A stretch of 64,000 bases of DNA from Macrolepiota albuminosa (GCA_027475525.1 JAMWFC010000082.1:2666001-2730000), one strand, 5' to 3'. Counted from the stretch's first letter, positions 10,802-22,868 are shown. A program made the numbers and translations. The notes: generated by a model not told the origin, from the letters alone.

Positions 10802-12533
10802 CTATACGTTAGCGGCAGCTTCCTTTGCCTTTGCCTTATCAGTCTCATCCCTAATACCACCCTCCGCGAAGTTCAGGATACCCGCCATATCAAGTTGTTG
10901 CACGATCGACTCTGCAGTCTCGACTTCCATGTCCCCAAGTACCTTGTTCACCGCATCCAGTGTGCCGTCCTTGAGAGCGTCCTGGAGGTCTTTTGGGAAT
11001 GCCTCGAAGACATCCCACCTAAATTGCAGTGCCTTGCGCACCTCCTCGATATCCAGGCCTTCCGTCTGTGGACCCTCGAGCACCAAATTTTCAGGCGGAG
11101 GCCCATCAGGGACGTTGAAAGAAATAGACTGATTCGGATTTTCGGGGACGAGCTGGATCTGTTCCTTTCCTGAATCTTCGGCCTGCTCCTTCAGAGTGAC
11201 ATTGACACGCTCAACAAGGTGTTGGTACGTTCCCTCCATATCGTTCACGAAGACAGTTTCCGCGCGTGGATCACCTGAGATCATCCTATTAGTAAAGGAC
11301 TACTGTTAGTCGTGCAAACTATGGGAAGGCTTGGTCGAAACAGACGCACTTGCGGAAGAACACGCGAACACCGTCATTTCCAAGCTTCTCGCAATATTGG
11401 AGCAAGAGACTCTGATGCACGCATTGTTTGGCATACTTGTTCTTGCCCGCACTCTGCGCGCGGAAGGCAGCGACGAGCAGGGCGTCCGAGGCACCAGGAA
11501 CGATAACATCGCGATGTGATTGGATAAACTCGAAAGATTTCTCGTACGCGCGCACGGGGATCTTTGAGAAAGCTTCCAGAGTGGGTGTCAGATCAGGCAA
11601 AGCCTCGTCATCCCCATCCTCGACCTCATCCTCATCCTTACCCTTACCCGCTGAGGCCGAGGCGGCAGCTTTGGGATTGAGAACTTCATATTCTGTTGTT
11701 GTAACGGTTTTAGTTTTTTCTTTGCCCTTGTCAAACTTTGCGTGCGGGATAGGCTCAGGTTCTGGTGGAGGGGGAACATACTATACATAAAGCCGTGAGT
11801 TGGTCGAATAGAAACGTGTACTAAGACGAACCTTGTTTTCAAATCCGTCGTGTAGATCTTCACTAGTGATATGCTTCTTCTGCTCTTTTTCTTCCTCAGC
11901 CAGCTTTGCCTTATCTGTATCGATTGTCTCTCCAAGTTTGGTTACATGCTCTGTCATAGCACTTGCGAGATATTTGGCAACTTTCTCATCGCGTTCGGAA
12001 CCAAGTGTATTGGCTTCTTTAACTTTGGTGCGTGCATCGTCTCCGACTTTCCTGAGCAATGCCAACAACATGCCATCGTATGTCTGTTCAGGTTTATCTG
12101 GGTTGTTGCCAGGAGGGCACTCGCGCGACGGATTCTTCTCCAGGCGTTCAACATAGGAGTTAAAGTAAGCAGTAGGAGGAATAGGTGGGGCAGGATTAGC
12201 AAGGGTGCTGGCGATTTCAGTTATGCGAGGGAGGAGAACAGAATTACAATCGATCTGCGCCTTAAGTTGTGCGATGGTATGCTTGCGCAATTCGCGTTTC
12301 TCGTGGATGTCGCGCTGTTTCCATCTATTGAAGAGAACATTCATGAATCAATCAAATCATATTTCAGCATATAGACCGCACCGAATCAGCGACTTTTTAT
12401 CTACGTTAGGATGGCCTTCGATGTCAGAATCGTCGGAAAGCTGGAGATAATTAGATCGCCATTATGACCAACAGCGAGCTAAGGACCGTACCTCGAGCTT
12501 GTCCCACTTCTTGTAGCTCGCGGAAAGGGACAT
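10802..12533 (-). CDS. CDC37: Hsp90 co-chaperone Cdc37
   Basis: Loads client protein kinases onto Hsp90 in the cytosol. The start ATG at 12531-12533 gives MSLSASYKKWDKLE; splicing then gives LSDDSDIEGHPNVDKKSLIR, the conserved N-terminal region with the casein kinase 2 serine in the SDDSD context. Next come WKQRDIHEKRELRKHTIAQL (coiled coil), the central Hsp90-binding region (SFEFIQSHRDVIVPGASDAL, YAKQCVHQSLLLQYCEKLG, VRVFFRKMISGDPRAE) and the C-terminal domain (RKALQFRWDVFEAFPKDLQD) ending at a TAG at 10802-10804. Five short introns are evident. An acidic and Lys-rich linker at about 11620-11760 separates N-terminal and middle parts. Order and length fit the fungal family. Confidence 0.95.
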
Positions 12534-12840
12534 GATGAAGTATCGTTGGGAAAGGGTGTGTTGACAACCGAACTAATTACAAGGATGCCGATTGTGGCAG
12601 ATCGTCGAACTTTCTGGAACGCTGCAGCGCCCTGAACGTCCGACATGTATCTAGCGCCCATCTTATATTCCGGCCAATGAAGGCCAGCCATATGCTCAGT
12701 AAGTAGATGTTTAAAAGATTTTGAAACGCCAATCATTATTACTTTCGGGACTGAGTGAATCTTTCGGCATTAACGGCCCTTTTATCGTGACATGCCGAGA
12801 GCGTCAAACTTGTCAACTTACTTGACTACTCACTCGTGGA

Positions 12841-14639
12841 ATGGCCTGGAAGCCCTCTTTCAACCAAGGAATAGCTAGTTACAGAGAGTTGCGTCTGGAC
12901 GAAGCGCTAAATCACTTCTCGAAGGCAAGTCAGATGTCTTTTCCTCGTCGTCAGGTCTCACAGACTTTTAGGCCCTGAAATGTACCGGGGGCGACCAACA
13001 ACACGTTATCTATGACTCCCGTGCTGCAGTCCACGAGAAGCTTGGCATGCCCAAGGAGGCTTTGCGTGACGCGAGAGCCGTCATCAAACTTGTACCGGAC
13101 CAGTGGCAGGGTTATGCGCGTGCTGCGCGACTTTTTCTTCTTGCGTCCAAATTCGACGCGTCTTTATCCATGGCAGATATGGCATTGTCCCGCATTAAAC
13201 AATGGAACACGAAACGGCGCGAGGAAATCTCAAAACTTAAAGATGATATCCTCCGCGCACAAAGTGCAGAGTCAAAGCTTCACAGATTGATGCGTAACCA
13301 ATTTGAGAAGCTTCCGGTGGAACTACTAGTCGAAGTCTTCCGTTACGCATCATCGGACGACCCGCGTGTTCTCATCTGTCTTTTACGCGTGTGCAGCTAC
13401 TGGCGCAATGTCGCATGGACCACTCCCGCTCTTTGGGATACCCTCATCCTTACTCCAAGGCTGCCAGTTCGTAAACTATCGCTGTGGCTCAGTCAATCTA
13501 AAGGAATCATACGAGAGCTGTATATCAGGGCTGACGTTACAACCCATCCCGATTGGCCGTTTCCCGAGCTTGCCAATGTTGCCTGGGATCGAGTCCGTGT
13601 CTTCTCTGCAGTTTCTTGGGATGTTTCGCAATATATTGAGAACATAAAACTGGGCAAGAATGTACTATCACGTCTTGAAGAATTCGAGATGACGGAGGAG
13701 CGAATTTGTCGACGACGCGCTAGTCCTGAGCTATTTTCTTTACTTAGCGGTGCAAGGCTACGCTCCATTTTATTCTCCAAATCTGAATTTTCCTGGAAAG
13801 ATATCTCCGACAATCTAACGAGCCTCACGTCGCTCAGTGTTCACAGTGGTAGTAAAAACCCCGAATATCTCATCGAAGCGTTGGAAGCGAACCCGGGCCT
13901 TGAAACCGTCAAGATTTTGGACCATTTTTATTACATTTGTCCTGACCGACATCCCTTGAGATTGTTTAATCTTACTCATCTCGAACTCATGGGTAGCTGG
14001 GCCCCCAGCTTACTCGAATCCCTTGTTGTCCCGAATTTATATACCCTCATTATCAGGGCTTCTAGCCTTAGTCTCGACCTCGCATTCAAGCGCATGATTG
14101 CCATCGAGGGCGCCATACCTCTCACATATCTCATCATTGACAGATGCTCCATAGATTCCAATGTCATCAACCGGCTCTTACAACGGGCCGAAAAACTTAC
14201 ACATCTGCAGCTAAACTCCCTTTCTAAGTGCGCAAACGCTGTCATGGATACTCTAGCAGGCCCCGTTTCTCCCTCAAAAGATAAGACCCCCCCATCTCGG
14301 TCTGTAGTCACGCCCGCAGGTGCAATTGGCACTCCCATTATCTGCCCCGCACTGACACACATCGACGTGTCTCAGTCGCAAGACGTACTCGTGGGACCGC
14401 TTATAAGGCTGGTTAAGTCGCGTATTTCTGCAGCAGCCGCAATAGCGGCTTGGGAAGAGAGTCACACGGGCAATGTTGATAATCAGGACGCAACACCTCC
14501 CCCTCAGTGTGCTCGAATCGTGAGTCTCATCATGGACCAATGTTCACAGATTGACGCGGCATGGCTTCCATTTCTGAGAAAAAATATACAGACCGTCAGC
14601 TGTGTTTACGAGACCAGACAGAAGAGCCACTGGAGGTGA
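12841..14639 (+). CDS. TPR-F-box-LRR protein (Dia2/Pof3-like architecture)
   Basis: About 583 residues. The ATG at 12841 opens MAWKPSFNQGIASYRELRLD, a tetratricopeptide helix pair that continues through SKALKCTGG, VIYDSRAAVHEKLGMPKEAL and WQGYARAARLFLLASKFDAS. An F-box follows (EKLPVELLVEVFRYASSDDP, then LLRVCSYWRNVAWTTPALWD), and the rest is leucine-rich repeat-like (LTHLELMGSW, LTYLIIDRCSID, LTHLQLNSLSKC). TPR plus F-box plus LRR is the arrangement of yeast Dia2 and fission yeast Pof3, SCF substrate receptors in genome stability; that link is inferred from architecture only. The single intron (12925-12971, 47 nt) starts with GC in the context AAG|GCAAGT, so it is a GC-AG intron; this reading joins the TPR helix in phase. 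Confidence 0.8.
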
Positions 14640-15144
14640 AAAGGAATCGGTGTCGCTGCAGTTGATATATCGGTATATATCGACAAGCCTCCTTGGGGAT
14701 GTATGCATAGTTCCAGAAATTAATCTCACGTTCCCCTGTTTTGCAATCATGCGTCTTGTTCATATCAAACTCGGAGTTGGACTAGGTGAGTGTGGCTCAA
14801 GTACTCAATTGAATTAACGTCAGAATTTGCGGTCATGTTAGAAAAAAAAACCCTTATCGGAGCGCACGGTGGTCTATCAACGCCGTGGATTGCGGCTTTT
14901 GATGCTTCTGATACTCCATCCTGCTCAATTTCATATACAGCCGGGCGAGAGTTGTCCATATTGATAACAACTGTTTACTGTAACGGTTGTCAATTGTTGA
15001 TCCGTGCTGGCAGTTAAATCTCTCCGAAGTCGCGAACATCGGATAACTTTTGCATGCCTATATAACAAGCTTGACGGGACGTTTTGTCCTCAACTGCCAC
15101 CACCAGCCTTCCAGACATTCCAGAGACTAATTCAGTCACTTGAC
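14640..15144. other. intergenic region
   Basis: Between the F-box gene and a small secreted protein gene. Short frames occur on both strands but none has a recognisable motif or a clear splice partner. I see nothing else here. Confidence 0.5.
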
Positions 15145-15696
15145 ATGTTTGTTTTTGTCGTTTACCTTCTTCTCGTTTTCAGTCAAGTCACCTGTGCTGT
15201 CCCCCTGACCGATTCCGGTATCATGTCTCCTGCAGACGGCGACATCATTGTTGCTGGCTCAATCTTCCCGTTTGAATACAATACCCGGGCGGACTACGAT
15301 GTGACCAGCTACAATTATACCGTCTGGCTGTTCACTACACGACCTCAATCTCTTACTCCCTCCGACTTGTTTGCAACAGGATATTTCTTTGGGCGTTACT
15401 CCCAGCCAAATTACCCTGGTTAGCGTTGGATAGAAAATTAACCAATTCGAATAACTGGCTGACTGCCCCTTGATTTAGGAAATCCTTACCCCAAGAACCA
15501 GCCTCCTTCTCAACTTATCATGCCAGACTTTTCACAGAGCCCAGGTGGGTTCGGCCTTGGATTGACGAACACAACGATGGAGTGTTCCCTCGTCGTTTTA
15601 GAGGAGTATGGAAATGGTATTGTGGGTGTCCTCGTCCTCCGTCCTGATTGTAAAGTTGACGCGGCTATCCAAGGCTACCGCTGGTTCCAGGATTAG
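15145..15696 (+). CDS. small secreted protein, Kre9/Knh1-like N-terminal type
   Basis: About 160 residues. The first 18 residues (MFVFVVYLLLVFSQVTCA) are a clear secretion signal. The mature part reads SPADGDIIVAGSIFPFEYNT and YNYTVWLFTTRPQSLTPSDL, then after one intron (about 15420-15479) NPYPKNQPPSQLIMPDFSQS and a short conserved tail ending at the TAG at 15694-15696. I recognise this as a common basidiomycete family of secreted proteins with a beta-sandwich resembling the N-terminal domain of yeast cell-wall proteins Kre9/Knh1. Its function is unknown. N-glycosylation motifs (NYT, NTT) are present. No GPI signal is visible. Confidence 0.7.
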
Positions 15697-15910
15697 CCTG
15701 GCTGAAACAAAAATTACCTACAAAAACGCAGATTAATCTTGCAAAATGCCAGGGGCCTCTGACTCTGGCATTGCCACTGAATCCTTGTTACGGTGGATGC
15801 GAATGGGACTTGCGAACTATGTACTATTTACACGGACTTAGTATACATATGGCCTTATTTAGATTGCTCTCTCCGAATGGGCGACGTGATGACTAAAATG
15901 CGTCCAAGCA

Positions 15911-16484
15911 ATGACTAATCAATGCGTGACTCTGTGTGACCGACGTGTTTTCAATTTCGACCGTCAGGCTGGCGTATCCCGATTTCTACGAGTTGCTTTC
16001 CGTTCCACGAGATGCATCCTCCTCTGAAATAAAGATCGCATATCATCGAGCACTTCTTCGTTACCACCCTGATAAAAATAGTGACAATGCTTCCAGGGAC
16101 AATCAGTCGAATTGCATATCTATATCCCTCATCAAGGACGCCTATAGCACACTCTATGATCCAGAACTACGAGAACAGTATGATGCGTCCTCGCATCAAC
16201 GGAGTGTCAAAACGGGACCGAGGCCTGCCCAGGTTGTATCGCTGGATGAATTTGAGGAGGTTACAACGCGCGAACAAGATAATGTTTGGTGTTACCCTTG
16301 TCGTTGTGGAGGAATGTACAAGATTTCACCCATAGATATGGAGAACGGGCTCCATCTCATAGGATGCAACAGTTGCTCAGAAGTAGTGTGGGTCGGGTAC
16401 GAACTACAGGATTTTGACAGTGAAGGTGTGTTCAGATAGTCATTCATGGATTGAATTTTCTCTCTTAATAACATGCCAGATTGA
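15911..16484 (+). CDS. DPH4: diphthamide biosynthesis protein 4 (J domain plus CSL zinc finger)
   Basis: A cytosolic J-protein that delivers electrons or iron to the Dph1-Dph2 step of diphthamide synthesis on eEF2. Visible: an N-terminal J domain (YPDFYELLSVPRDASSSEIK) with the invariant HPD in RYHPDKNS, the helix IKDAYSTLYDPELREQYDAS, then a CSL zinc-binding domain with paired cysteines (YPCRCGGMY and CNSCSEVVWVGYE). A 3' intron (about 16427-16479) joins DFDSE to a final Asp codon and TGA at 16482-16484. The start is uncertain: the frame is open from about 15936 without an ATG, so a short first exon, perhaps from the ATG at 15911, must be spliced on. The gene converges on the cyclin gene with about 12 bp between their stop codons. 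Confidence 0.85.
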
Positions 16485-16495
16485 AATTCGTATGT

Positions 16496-17994
16496 TCAGA
16501 CGCTGGTTACAACACCAGGTGGTCCAAATAGAAACCGCACCGTCCCCTCGTTACGCCCAAGAAGATTGGCATCATCGCCACCGTACAGCGCGCTAGGGTC
16601 CGCGTTTCCAAGAGGTTGCCGTTGTCGTGGTGGGTGCTCCGTCGCGCGCATGGATATCTTTAGCCGGATGAGTTGATCGCTATTATATGGAGATGCCACA
16701 GTCTGCGATAGAATCTGCTGCTTGTCGTACTGGTTACGCATGGTGGGGTGTGGGGAGGGCGAAGAGGGTGTACTGGGGGATGTGTTGGCTGATGGACTTT
16801 GTGTTGCTGCCAGGAGGAGGTCAATTATCGTGTGCGCGATGACTGGAGATTGAGCAATGAATCTGAGATATAGGTTGAGATGAACGACCTGATGCAACAG
16901 ACCTTCTAAGTCTTCCACCTGAGATTGGAATTGCTTTTCCCATTTGTCACGTTTTCCAAGATACGAGGCAAGTTCCTGAGAGGTGAAAAACCCTTCCTCT
17001 GTTGGTTGTACTGGTTGTTCAAATGAGGATAGAAGCGCTGCAACATATATACTTCCTAAGGCGATGGTATGTGGGGGATACTGTATTGGTAGAAGTGTGC
17101 GATAGCTATATTATGCAGTTAACAAGACTGTTTCCGCCATTGAATGTCGAACACTTACCAATCAACTGCCAAACGCCAAGCAAATTGTGTGAGTTTCTTC
17201 GTGGCTAGAGACGGTGTCAAACGTGATTGAGTGAGACGGAGTGGCTGTGATAAACCTTTCAAAGCTCGTCCAATCTTTATGACATACGGAAAAGCCATTC
17301 TAGAGGTAAAGTTGAAGCATATGGTCTCCAATATTAGTCTTTCAATTGCTAAGAGGCGTTGTCGGTCATGTTCAACGACCTGGAGAGTCACCCAAATTAG
17401 CGTCAATATTACGAGCTTCTAGTCTAGCTTCATACCTGTGGGTCCATTGTGTCCAAGTCAACTTCTCCTCCTGGATGCTTAGATTTCGCAGCCAGATCCG
17501 GAAAGCGAACAGCATAAGATACTGCAAGCAATTCTCGTGGTTTCTTCAGTGTGTCATGCATCTTCGTCGAGACATATAACGCAGCTAACGCTACGTCCTG
17601 AGTCAGAGTATCATTAGACCGACATGGAGGTTGATGAATGTCGTAGAAAATCTTACATGGTAGTTGAAGTCCTTCCGTGGAAAGAATAGATGAAAGCGGT
17701 GGTATAGGTTCTGAGCCGTCGCCGTCGTTTTGCGCGGACTGTACAAAGCGTTGATAAATAGTCATCCGCGATTCATAACGTGAAACAGCAGACATACAAT
17801 CCAATACGCGCCCCGAGTGCCTCCAAGAAACCACAAGCACTTTGACGAGCCTTCTCCTCTTGTGTCTCTGTTAATTTTCCCCGTTGCTTCTCTGAAAGGT
17901 ATTTGACCTCTGCAGGGGTAAAGTAAGGGTGATGGTATTTGGACGAAGAAGCCGAGAGCTGGGCGGGTGATTGAGCTCTAGAGTGGTTATCCAT
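16496..17994 (-). CDS. CTK2: C-type cyclin, CTD-kinase beta subunit (Ctk2-like)
   Basis: Regulatory cyclin for an RNA polymerase II CTD kinase, nuclear. The ATG at 17992-17994 gives MDNHSRAQSPAQLSASSS. The cyclin fold follows: YFTPAEVKYLSEKQRGKLTE, QSACGFLEALGARIGF, YHRFHLFFPRKDFNYHDVAL, LYVSTKMHDTLKKPRELLAV, then RQRLLAIERLILETICFNF of the second half. The C-terminal region (PHTIALGSIYVAALLSSFEQ) and a Ser/Pro-rich tail end at 16496. At least six short introns are needed. The KMHDTLKKPRE stretch and the position of the first helix are typical of Ctk2 and related cyclin C/K proteins. Its 5' end faces the duplicated phosphate-carrier block. Confidence 0.85.
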
Positions 17995-18040
17995 GATGAA
18001 TGAATTGCGCCAAAGCTTGTTCAGCACAGCCACGACTAAT

Positions 18041-19075
18041 CTTTCTCTATTCACAGGGCTTGTCGTAGCATTCATTGTCTTTCATCTCTTCCGCTGGGTT
18101 GTGTACGATGAACCGGCACTACCTTTTCACCGGAAACAAGCGATGGAAGACTTCTTGTCCAATCTCTTTGTTGATTCACTATGAGGAATCTCGAGTTGTG
18201 TGTACTTCTATGGTTTCAACGCGTCCCCAAATAATGGGCCGTAATTACCTGCAGCTCTCGTCAAGATCGATTAAAAGACTAGTCTTTAGACACTGAGGTC
18301 ACTCTTGGAATCACAATCTGGTTCTGAAAAAAAAAGGATATTGGGAGGCTAGCTCGGACTATCTCTGGTTCTGACGTCACTCAATGCGCAGGGATGATCC
18401 TTACATAGAGCATTCATCCTTATCTGCCATGTCTGCTCGTGGAATACAGAATCAAGTACGATCGTTCGTCATTCCTCAATACACGTTGGCCGACTATCAA
18501 GCCTTCTTCTTTGCAGGTAAATACTATGAGCTTTCAGACTACAGCACTTATGGTTAACGCGACTCCCTCTCAGGTGCGACATGCTGCACGTACGTCCAGT
18601 GCTAACATTCTTGATCCTCTTGTTATTTGGTATCTTCAGGCTGAGTCATGACGCCATGACGCGTATGTCTCCTCGCTGATGATCATACTTTCCTAACCCT
18701 TTCCCAGCCATCGATGTCGTCAAAACCCGGATACAGGCTGACCTGGCTTTTAAGGGTGTCGGCTTCTTCTCTGGGACGCGTCAGGTCGTTACGAAAGAGA
18801 GTGTCAGCGCCCTGCTTACAGGCTTTGGACCAACTGCCGTCGGTTACTTTGTCCAAGGTGGTGCCAAGTTCGCCGGCTATGGATTTTGGAGAAAGAAGTT
18901 TTCTGAGATCGCAGGTGATCAGGAGACAATGGTTAAGCATCGCACTGCTATCTATCTAGGGGCTGCTAGTATCACAGAGCGCGTGTTTCTGGCTCTCGTT
19001 TGAGGTTTGCAAACTCACACGTTCTAGATTCTTCGCAGATATTCTTCTCACTCCTCTGGAAGCAACACGTATCTG
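18041..19075 (+). repeat. segmental duplicate, copy A (partner 25117-26121)
   Basis: This stretch is nearly identical to 25117-26121 in the same orientation, covering about 390 bp of upstream sequence and the first two thirds of a mitochondrial carrier gene including its introns. Similarity starts abruptly at the sequence ctttctctattcacagggc and ends abruptly after agcaacacgtat. Confidence 0.93.
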
Positions 19076-19088
19076 GCCAAATGGATAA
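18429..19088 (+). pseudogene. truncated mitochondrial phosphate-carrier copy
   Basis: Same gene as the intact carrier at 25484-26686. The ATG at 18429 and the introns match; the protein reads through the first two mitochondrial-carrier repeats ([46 protein letters not shown]). After LEATRI the sequence departs from the intact copy and stops within four codons at a TAA (19086-19088), so the third repeat and transmembrane helices 4-6 are lost. It also carries the change SHG to SHD just before the first PxDxxK motif, in the position of the conserved Gly. A carrier lacking its last repeat is unlikely to work. Promoter and splice sites look unbroken, so it may still be transcribed. Confidence 0.85.
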
Positions 19089-19284
19089 GGAGAGCACGAG
19101 ATCACGGCAACAACATTCAGACGACTGCCATATATAAATCCAGTACAGATATTTCCCCATCTCTGCTCATTTCAATAACGGCACTGCGGGTGGACAAGTT
19201 AGCCGGTTACGAGTACGATCTTAGATTGGGTGAGAAAAATTAAGGCTTTCAGAATGCTTCTCTGATTGAATTGATTGTGCAAGT

Positions 19285-19353
19285 TGAGATATCCGATCTT
19301 GATACTCCAGGAACGTTGAGGAATGACCTGGAGTATCAAGATCGGATATCTCA
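19285..19353. repeat. perfect 27-bp inverted repeat with 15-nt loop
   Basis: Left arm 19285-19311, right arm 19327-19353, fully complementary, loop 19312-19326. It lies in the 630 bp between the broken carrier copy and the 3' end of the desaturase, a stretch without a supported gene. It could form a strong hairpin in RNA or cruciform DNA. Confidence 0.9.
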
Positions 19354-19719
19354 CTGGCTTTGGAGAACCTACGGTACAGCAACACAAATCCATGATTTGT
19401 GAAAATTTCCCAAACAAATGAGAGAGAACTCATTGACGGCAACTTCTTCATACAAGATCTTGTTTATACGACAAGTGACATGGCTGCTTCCTTGATTCCA
19501 TGTTTAAGATAGACAGGTTATGTACCTAACAACCTCCTATTGCAATACAAAGTCTCAAACCAGAAGGAACTTTTTCGATGAGGAAATTTAGTGACTCAAG
19601 TCAAACCTTTTTGACTTGAGGACAAAGAGTGCGATATTCAATTCTCCACGGCTACAAATCTACCACTGGTGACGAGGTATCCTGTGATTAAGTTCTCAGA
19701 GGCGAAAACAGAAATGACC

Positions 19720-21375
19720 TCAAAGATCATAGGTCAAATTCTGCGTTGTATGATCCAGAGCACTCGGTGCCAACACGCGCTGTGCTTTTCCCTCCTTGTT
19801 CTTATAGAAAACAACATCACCATCGTCCTCAATGAAAATGCATTGAGTAAATGTACGATATAGGGCACGGAAGGTGTTCTAAGTGAGAAAAGATGAACAC
19901 ACATGAACAAAAATTCGTCAAGGAGGTTACCGTTGTATCGTAATTGTAGTCTTCCTTGAGAACCTTTTTAATCGCTTCTGTAACGTAAGGCTGGTTGTCT
20001 TCATTGGGAAAATTAGCCAATAGATGGATGTTAGGAACCTTGCGACGTACAGAAAGGAATGGAAGAGAAAAGATGGTGGGCGACGTGATCATGAGAGACA
20101 TTATGGAGGAAAAAACGTCCAGCCCAGCCCAAGAGGGGTCGGTCAACGGTAGAAAGCGCACCACGAAGAAATGACCACTGCTTGGCACGGTAGTGAGCGA
20201 CTGAAGGATCAGAATGGTGGAGATATGTTAGCATGACGATCCAGTGGTTAGCCAACTACGACTTTTTCAGTTTCAGGTCAGAACATGACATGCGAGCACT
20301 CACAAGGTATGGAACAAGATAGAGTCTGAGGAAGTTGTGAAAGCCGACTTGGCGAGTCCAGAAGTACAGAAAGCAAGTCATGGCGGACAAACCAACGTTA
20401 GAAGCGATGATGCCATTACGTTCATGGGGCTTGAAAAGGGGTGAAGAGGGGTAGAAATGCTGTATACACGCAGTTATGTGAGCTGTGTCAAGATGGTAGA
20501 ACATAAAAATGACGCGCGTTAGTCCAGGGTGGGTACACTTGGTTACCCATGGCGTTTGTGAAGAGGTAATACTGCCAGCCCAGTGCCTGCATAAAGAGCA
20601 TGCGGAGAAGGGTATAAATCGGTGTCTCCGCGAACATCTCGTGGTAGTCATCGATCTTGGCGATGTTCTCCGAAGGCAAGCCGTACTCGAAACGAGTGCG
20701 AGGGACAAAGTTTTCATCGCGCTCCACAGACATAGTCGCCTTGTGGTGGGCATGATGACTAGACCTCCATGCATAGTAAGGAACGAGGATGAACTATAAC
20801 AGCAGTCAAACTTGTGATAGCATCCAGGGCTAGATGTAAGCATACGGTGTGAAGACTGTAGCCAACAATGTGGTTGAACCAACAGTAGTTCGAGAGAGAA
20901 CCGTGGCCAGCTTCATGCGCCATGCACCACCAGCCGGACAGAACAATGCCCTGCCAGTGCCAATAAAGTGCCCAAAGACCACATTTCACAGCAGTACCCG
21001 CAATCTGAGGAGCTCTGTAATTCTGGACGAAAGAGTTCACACAGGGGTCAATAAGCCAACCGAACTTGTATAGGATAACAGCGCAGGCAACGTCACGGAT
21101 AACATAGAATAAGGCTTTCAATGTACTCTTTTCATGAAGATGCTTTGGCACAACTGAGTGTACCTCCTGCAAAGTGACCTATGCATGCAATGAGTACTCA
21201 CAAATACGAGTGAGCAAGATCAAGACTACTTTTGTCGGCGTGAATGGCGTCGCCAGCCGCTTCTTGTATTCAGGGCTGTCCTCAAAGAGAGCAAGATCAA
21301 GACTACTTTTGTCGGCGTGAATGGCGTCGCCAGCCGCTTCTTGTATTCAGGGCTGTCCTCAAAGAGAGAAAACAT
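19720..21375 (-). CDS. delta-12 fatty-acid desaturase (FAD2 type)
   Basis: An ER-membrane di-iron enzyme converting oleic to linoleic acid. The ATG at 21373-21375 gives MFSLFEDSPEYKKRLATPFT; an intron then joins VTLQEVHSVVPKHLHEKSTL. The three histidine boxes are intact: HEAGHG, HHAHHKATMSVERDENFVPR and HVAHH (in VSHDHVAHHLFSS). Several hydrophobic stretches surround them. Splicing at about 19998-20055 gives IPFYNQPYVTEAIKKVLKED and a further intron gives NTFRALYRTFTQCIFIEDDG; the C-terminus is RVLAPSALDHTTQNLTYDL with TGA at 19720-19722. Duplication #6 lies across exon 1 and the first intron; one copy gives the normal N-terminus. It is divergent from the paralogue that starts at 22265. Confidence 0.9.
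21212..21365. repeat. perfect 77-bp tandem duplication #6
   Basis: Copies 21212-21288 and 21289-21365 (identity runs on for 3 more bases). In exon 1 and intron 1 of the delta-12 desaturase. Confidence 0.97.
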
Positions 21376-22264
21376 ATTTATGTAAGAAAGCACGATGGAT
21401 CAATCCACTGAGAATGAGTCCCCAGCCAGAGATGAGGCAGAAATGATGGTATTCCATTGTCAAAGGTGCTTATTTAGTAGTAAGGACATAAGGACAATTT
21501 GCATTATAGTAACAGGATCAGGTGAGAACTACCAACTCCATGGAGGCTCCAAATCAGATCAACAAAGATGAATGGTACACATGTACAAATAACAAGGACC
21601 TCCAAGAAACCAGGCATATCTATGTCAAAACTGTCAACCGGGCAGTTCTATTGCCTACTCCCCTTTTGTCTCGATCTTCTGCGCCGCACAGATGCTATCT
21701 CATCGGCACTTGCACTCACGAGATTTGCTCACTTAATGGAATGGATTCTGGTTGACTTTGAAATACAAATGAATGGTAACTTTATACTCTTATCCCACTT
21801 CCCCTGTCACATGAACGAGATGATATATGACATCTTTCAACGCAGGGCACTTAAAACGATCTATGTAATGAGTACCTTGCATATGGGTACTTTGTCTTCT
21901 ACTTATTGATTGTACCCACCTGATCGCATTTGATGAAGACAGAAAAGTGTACATGTCAATTTGCATTATTGTATGGCTTGATGGGGCCAGGTGACAGGTC
22001 TCCCAGAGTCTCTCTTGTTTCGTGGTCCATCTCTGATCATCTCATCTGTTGTCCAATATGCGCATCCTAATGTTAGCTTTCTGATTCTCTCTTGTTTCGT
22101 GGTCCATCTCTGATCATCTCATCTGTTGTCCAATATGCGCATCCTAATGTTAGCTTTCTGATTCCATTCTGAATTCAACTTAAATACCTGCGGACCTTGC
22201 TTTCAGTGCTTTTGGGCCCACCTTTCTATTGCATTTGTCGTGTGCTAAACCAAATTCCTACAAT
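21376..22264. promoter_or_regulatory. divergent intergenic region between two desaturase genes
   Basis: About 890 bp between the start codons of the two desaturases, which point away from each other, so it must hold both promoters. It contains 77-bp duplication #7. I found no TATA box or operator that I could support. Confidence 0.5.
22009..22162. repeat. perfect 77-bp tandem duplication #7
   Basis: Copies 22009-22085 and 22086-22162, upstream of the second desaturase. Confidence 0.97.
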
Positions 22265-22868
22265 ATGTATGACTCAGCTTGCAACTATTCTGAGGATGTG
22301 CTCCCTGAATTCACTCCGATGCCTTGGTCCGTAGCGTCAACTATAGTTGATATTTCTTACCTATACGTGCGTTTTGATAGGTCTCTGAAAGAAATCAGAG
22401 CTGCTATTCCGGCAAGTACTTTGTTCGGGATACAAAGAGAGGCCTCCTTTACTTTGCTCGTGATGTTTTTATGGCGGCCGCGGCCAGTTCGCTTGCCACT
22501 ACCATCGATCCTTACTTTATGCAGACTACGACTCGTGTATTTCTCACTCCGACTGGAGCAGAGATTGTCCGCTGGGCTACCTGGGGTGTCTAGTTCGTTT
22601 CCAGTCAGCGCTTACATTATCAACACTTATTCACCTCCACAGTTGGTGGTTTCAGGGCCTCATATTCACCGGTGTCTGGGTTATTGGTCACGAAGTCAGT
22701 ATCGAAATTTTCTATAATCCGTTCTTATTGACATCTTCAGTGTGGACATGGTGCATTTTCTGATCACAAAATAGTCAATGATATCCTTGGCTTTGTAAGT
22801 CAACTGCTTCTACAATATTTTATCATTATACTCTTTCTAGATCACACACACATTTCTCTGGACACCGT

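Noticed and set aside
20509..21073. Plus-strand frames of 96 and 74 codons
   Set aside because: Antisense shadows of the delta-12 desaturase exons.
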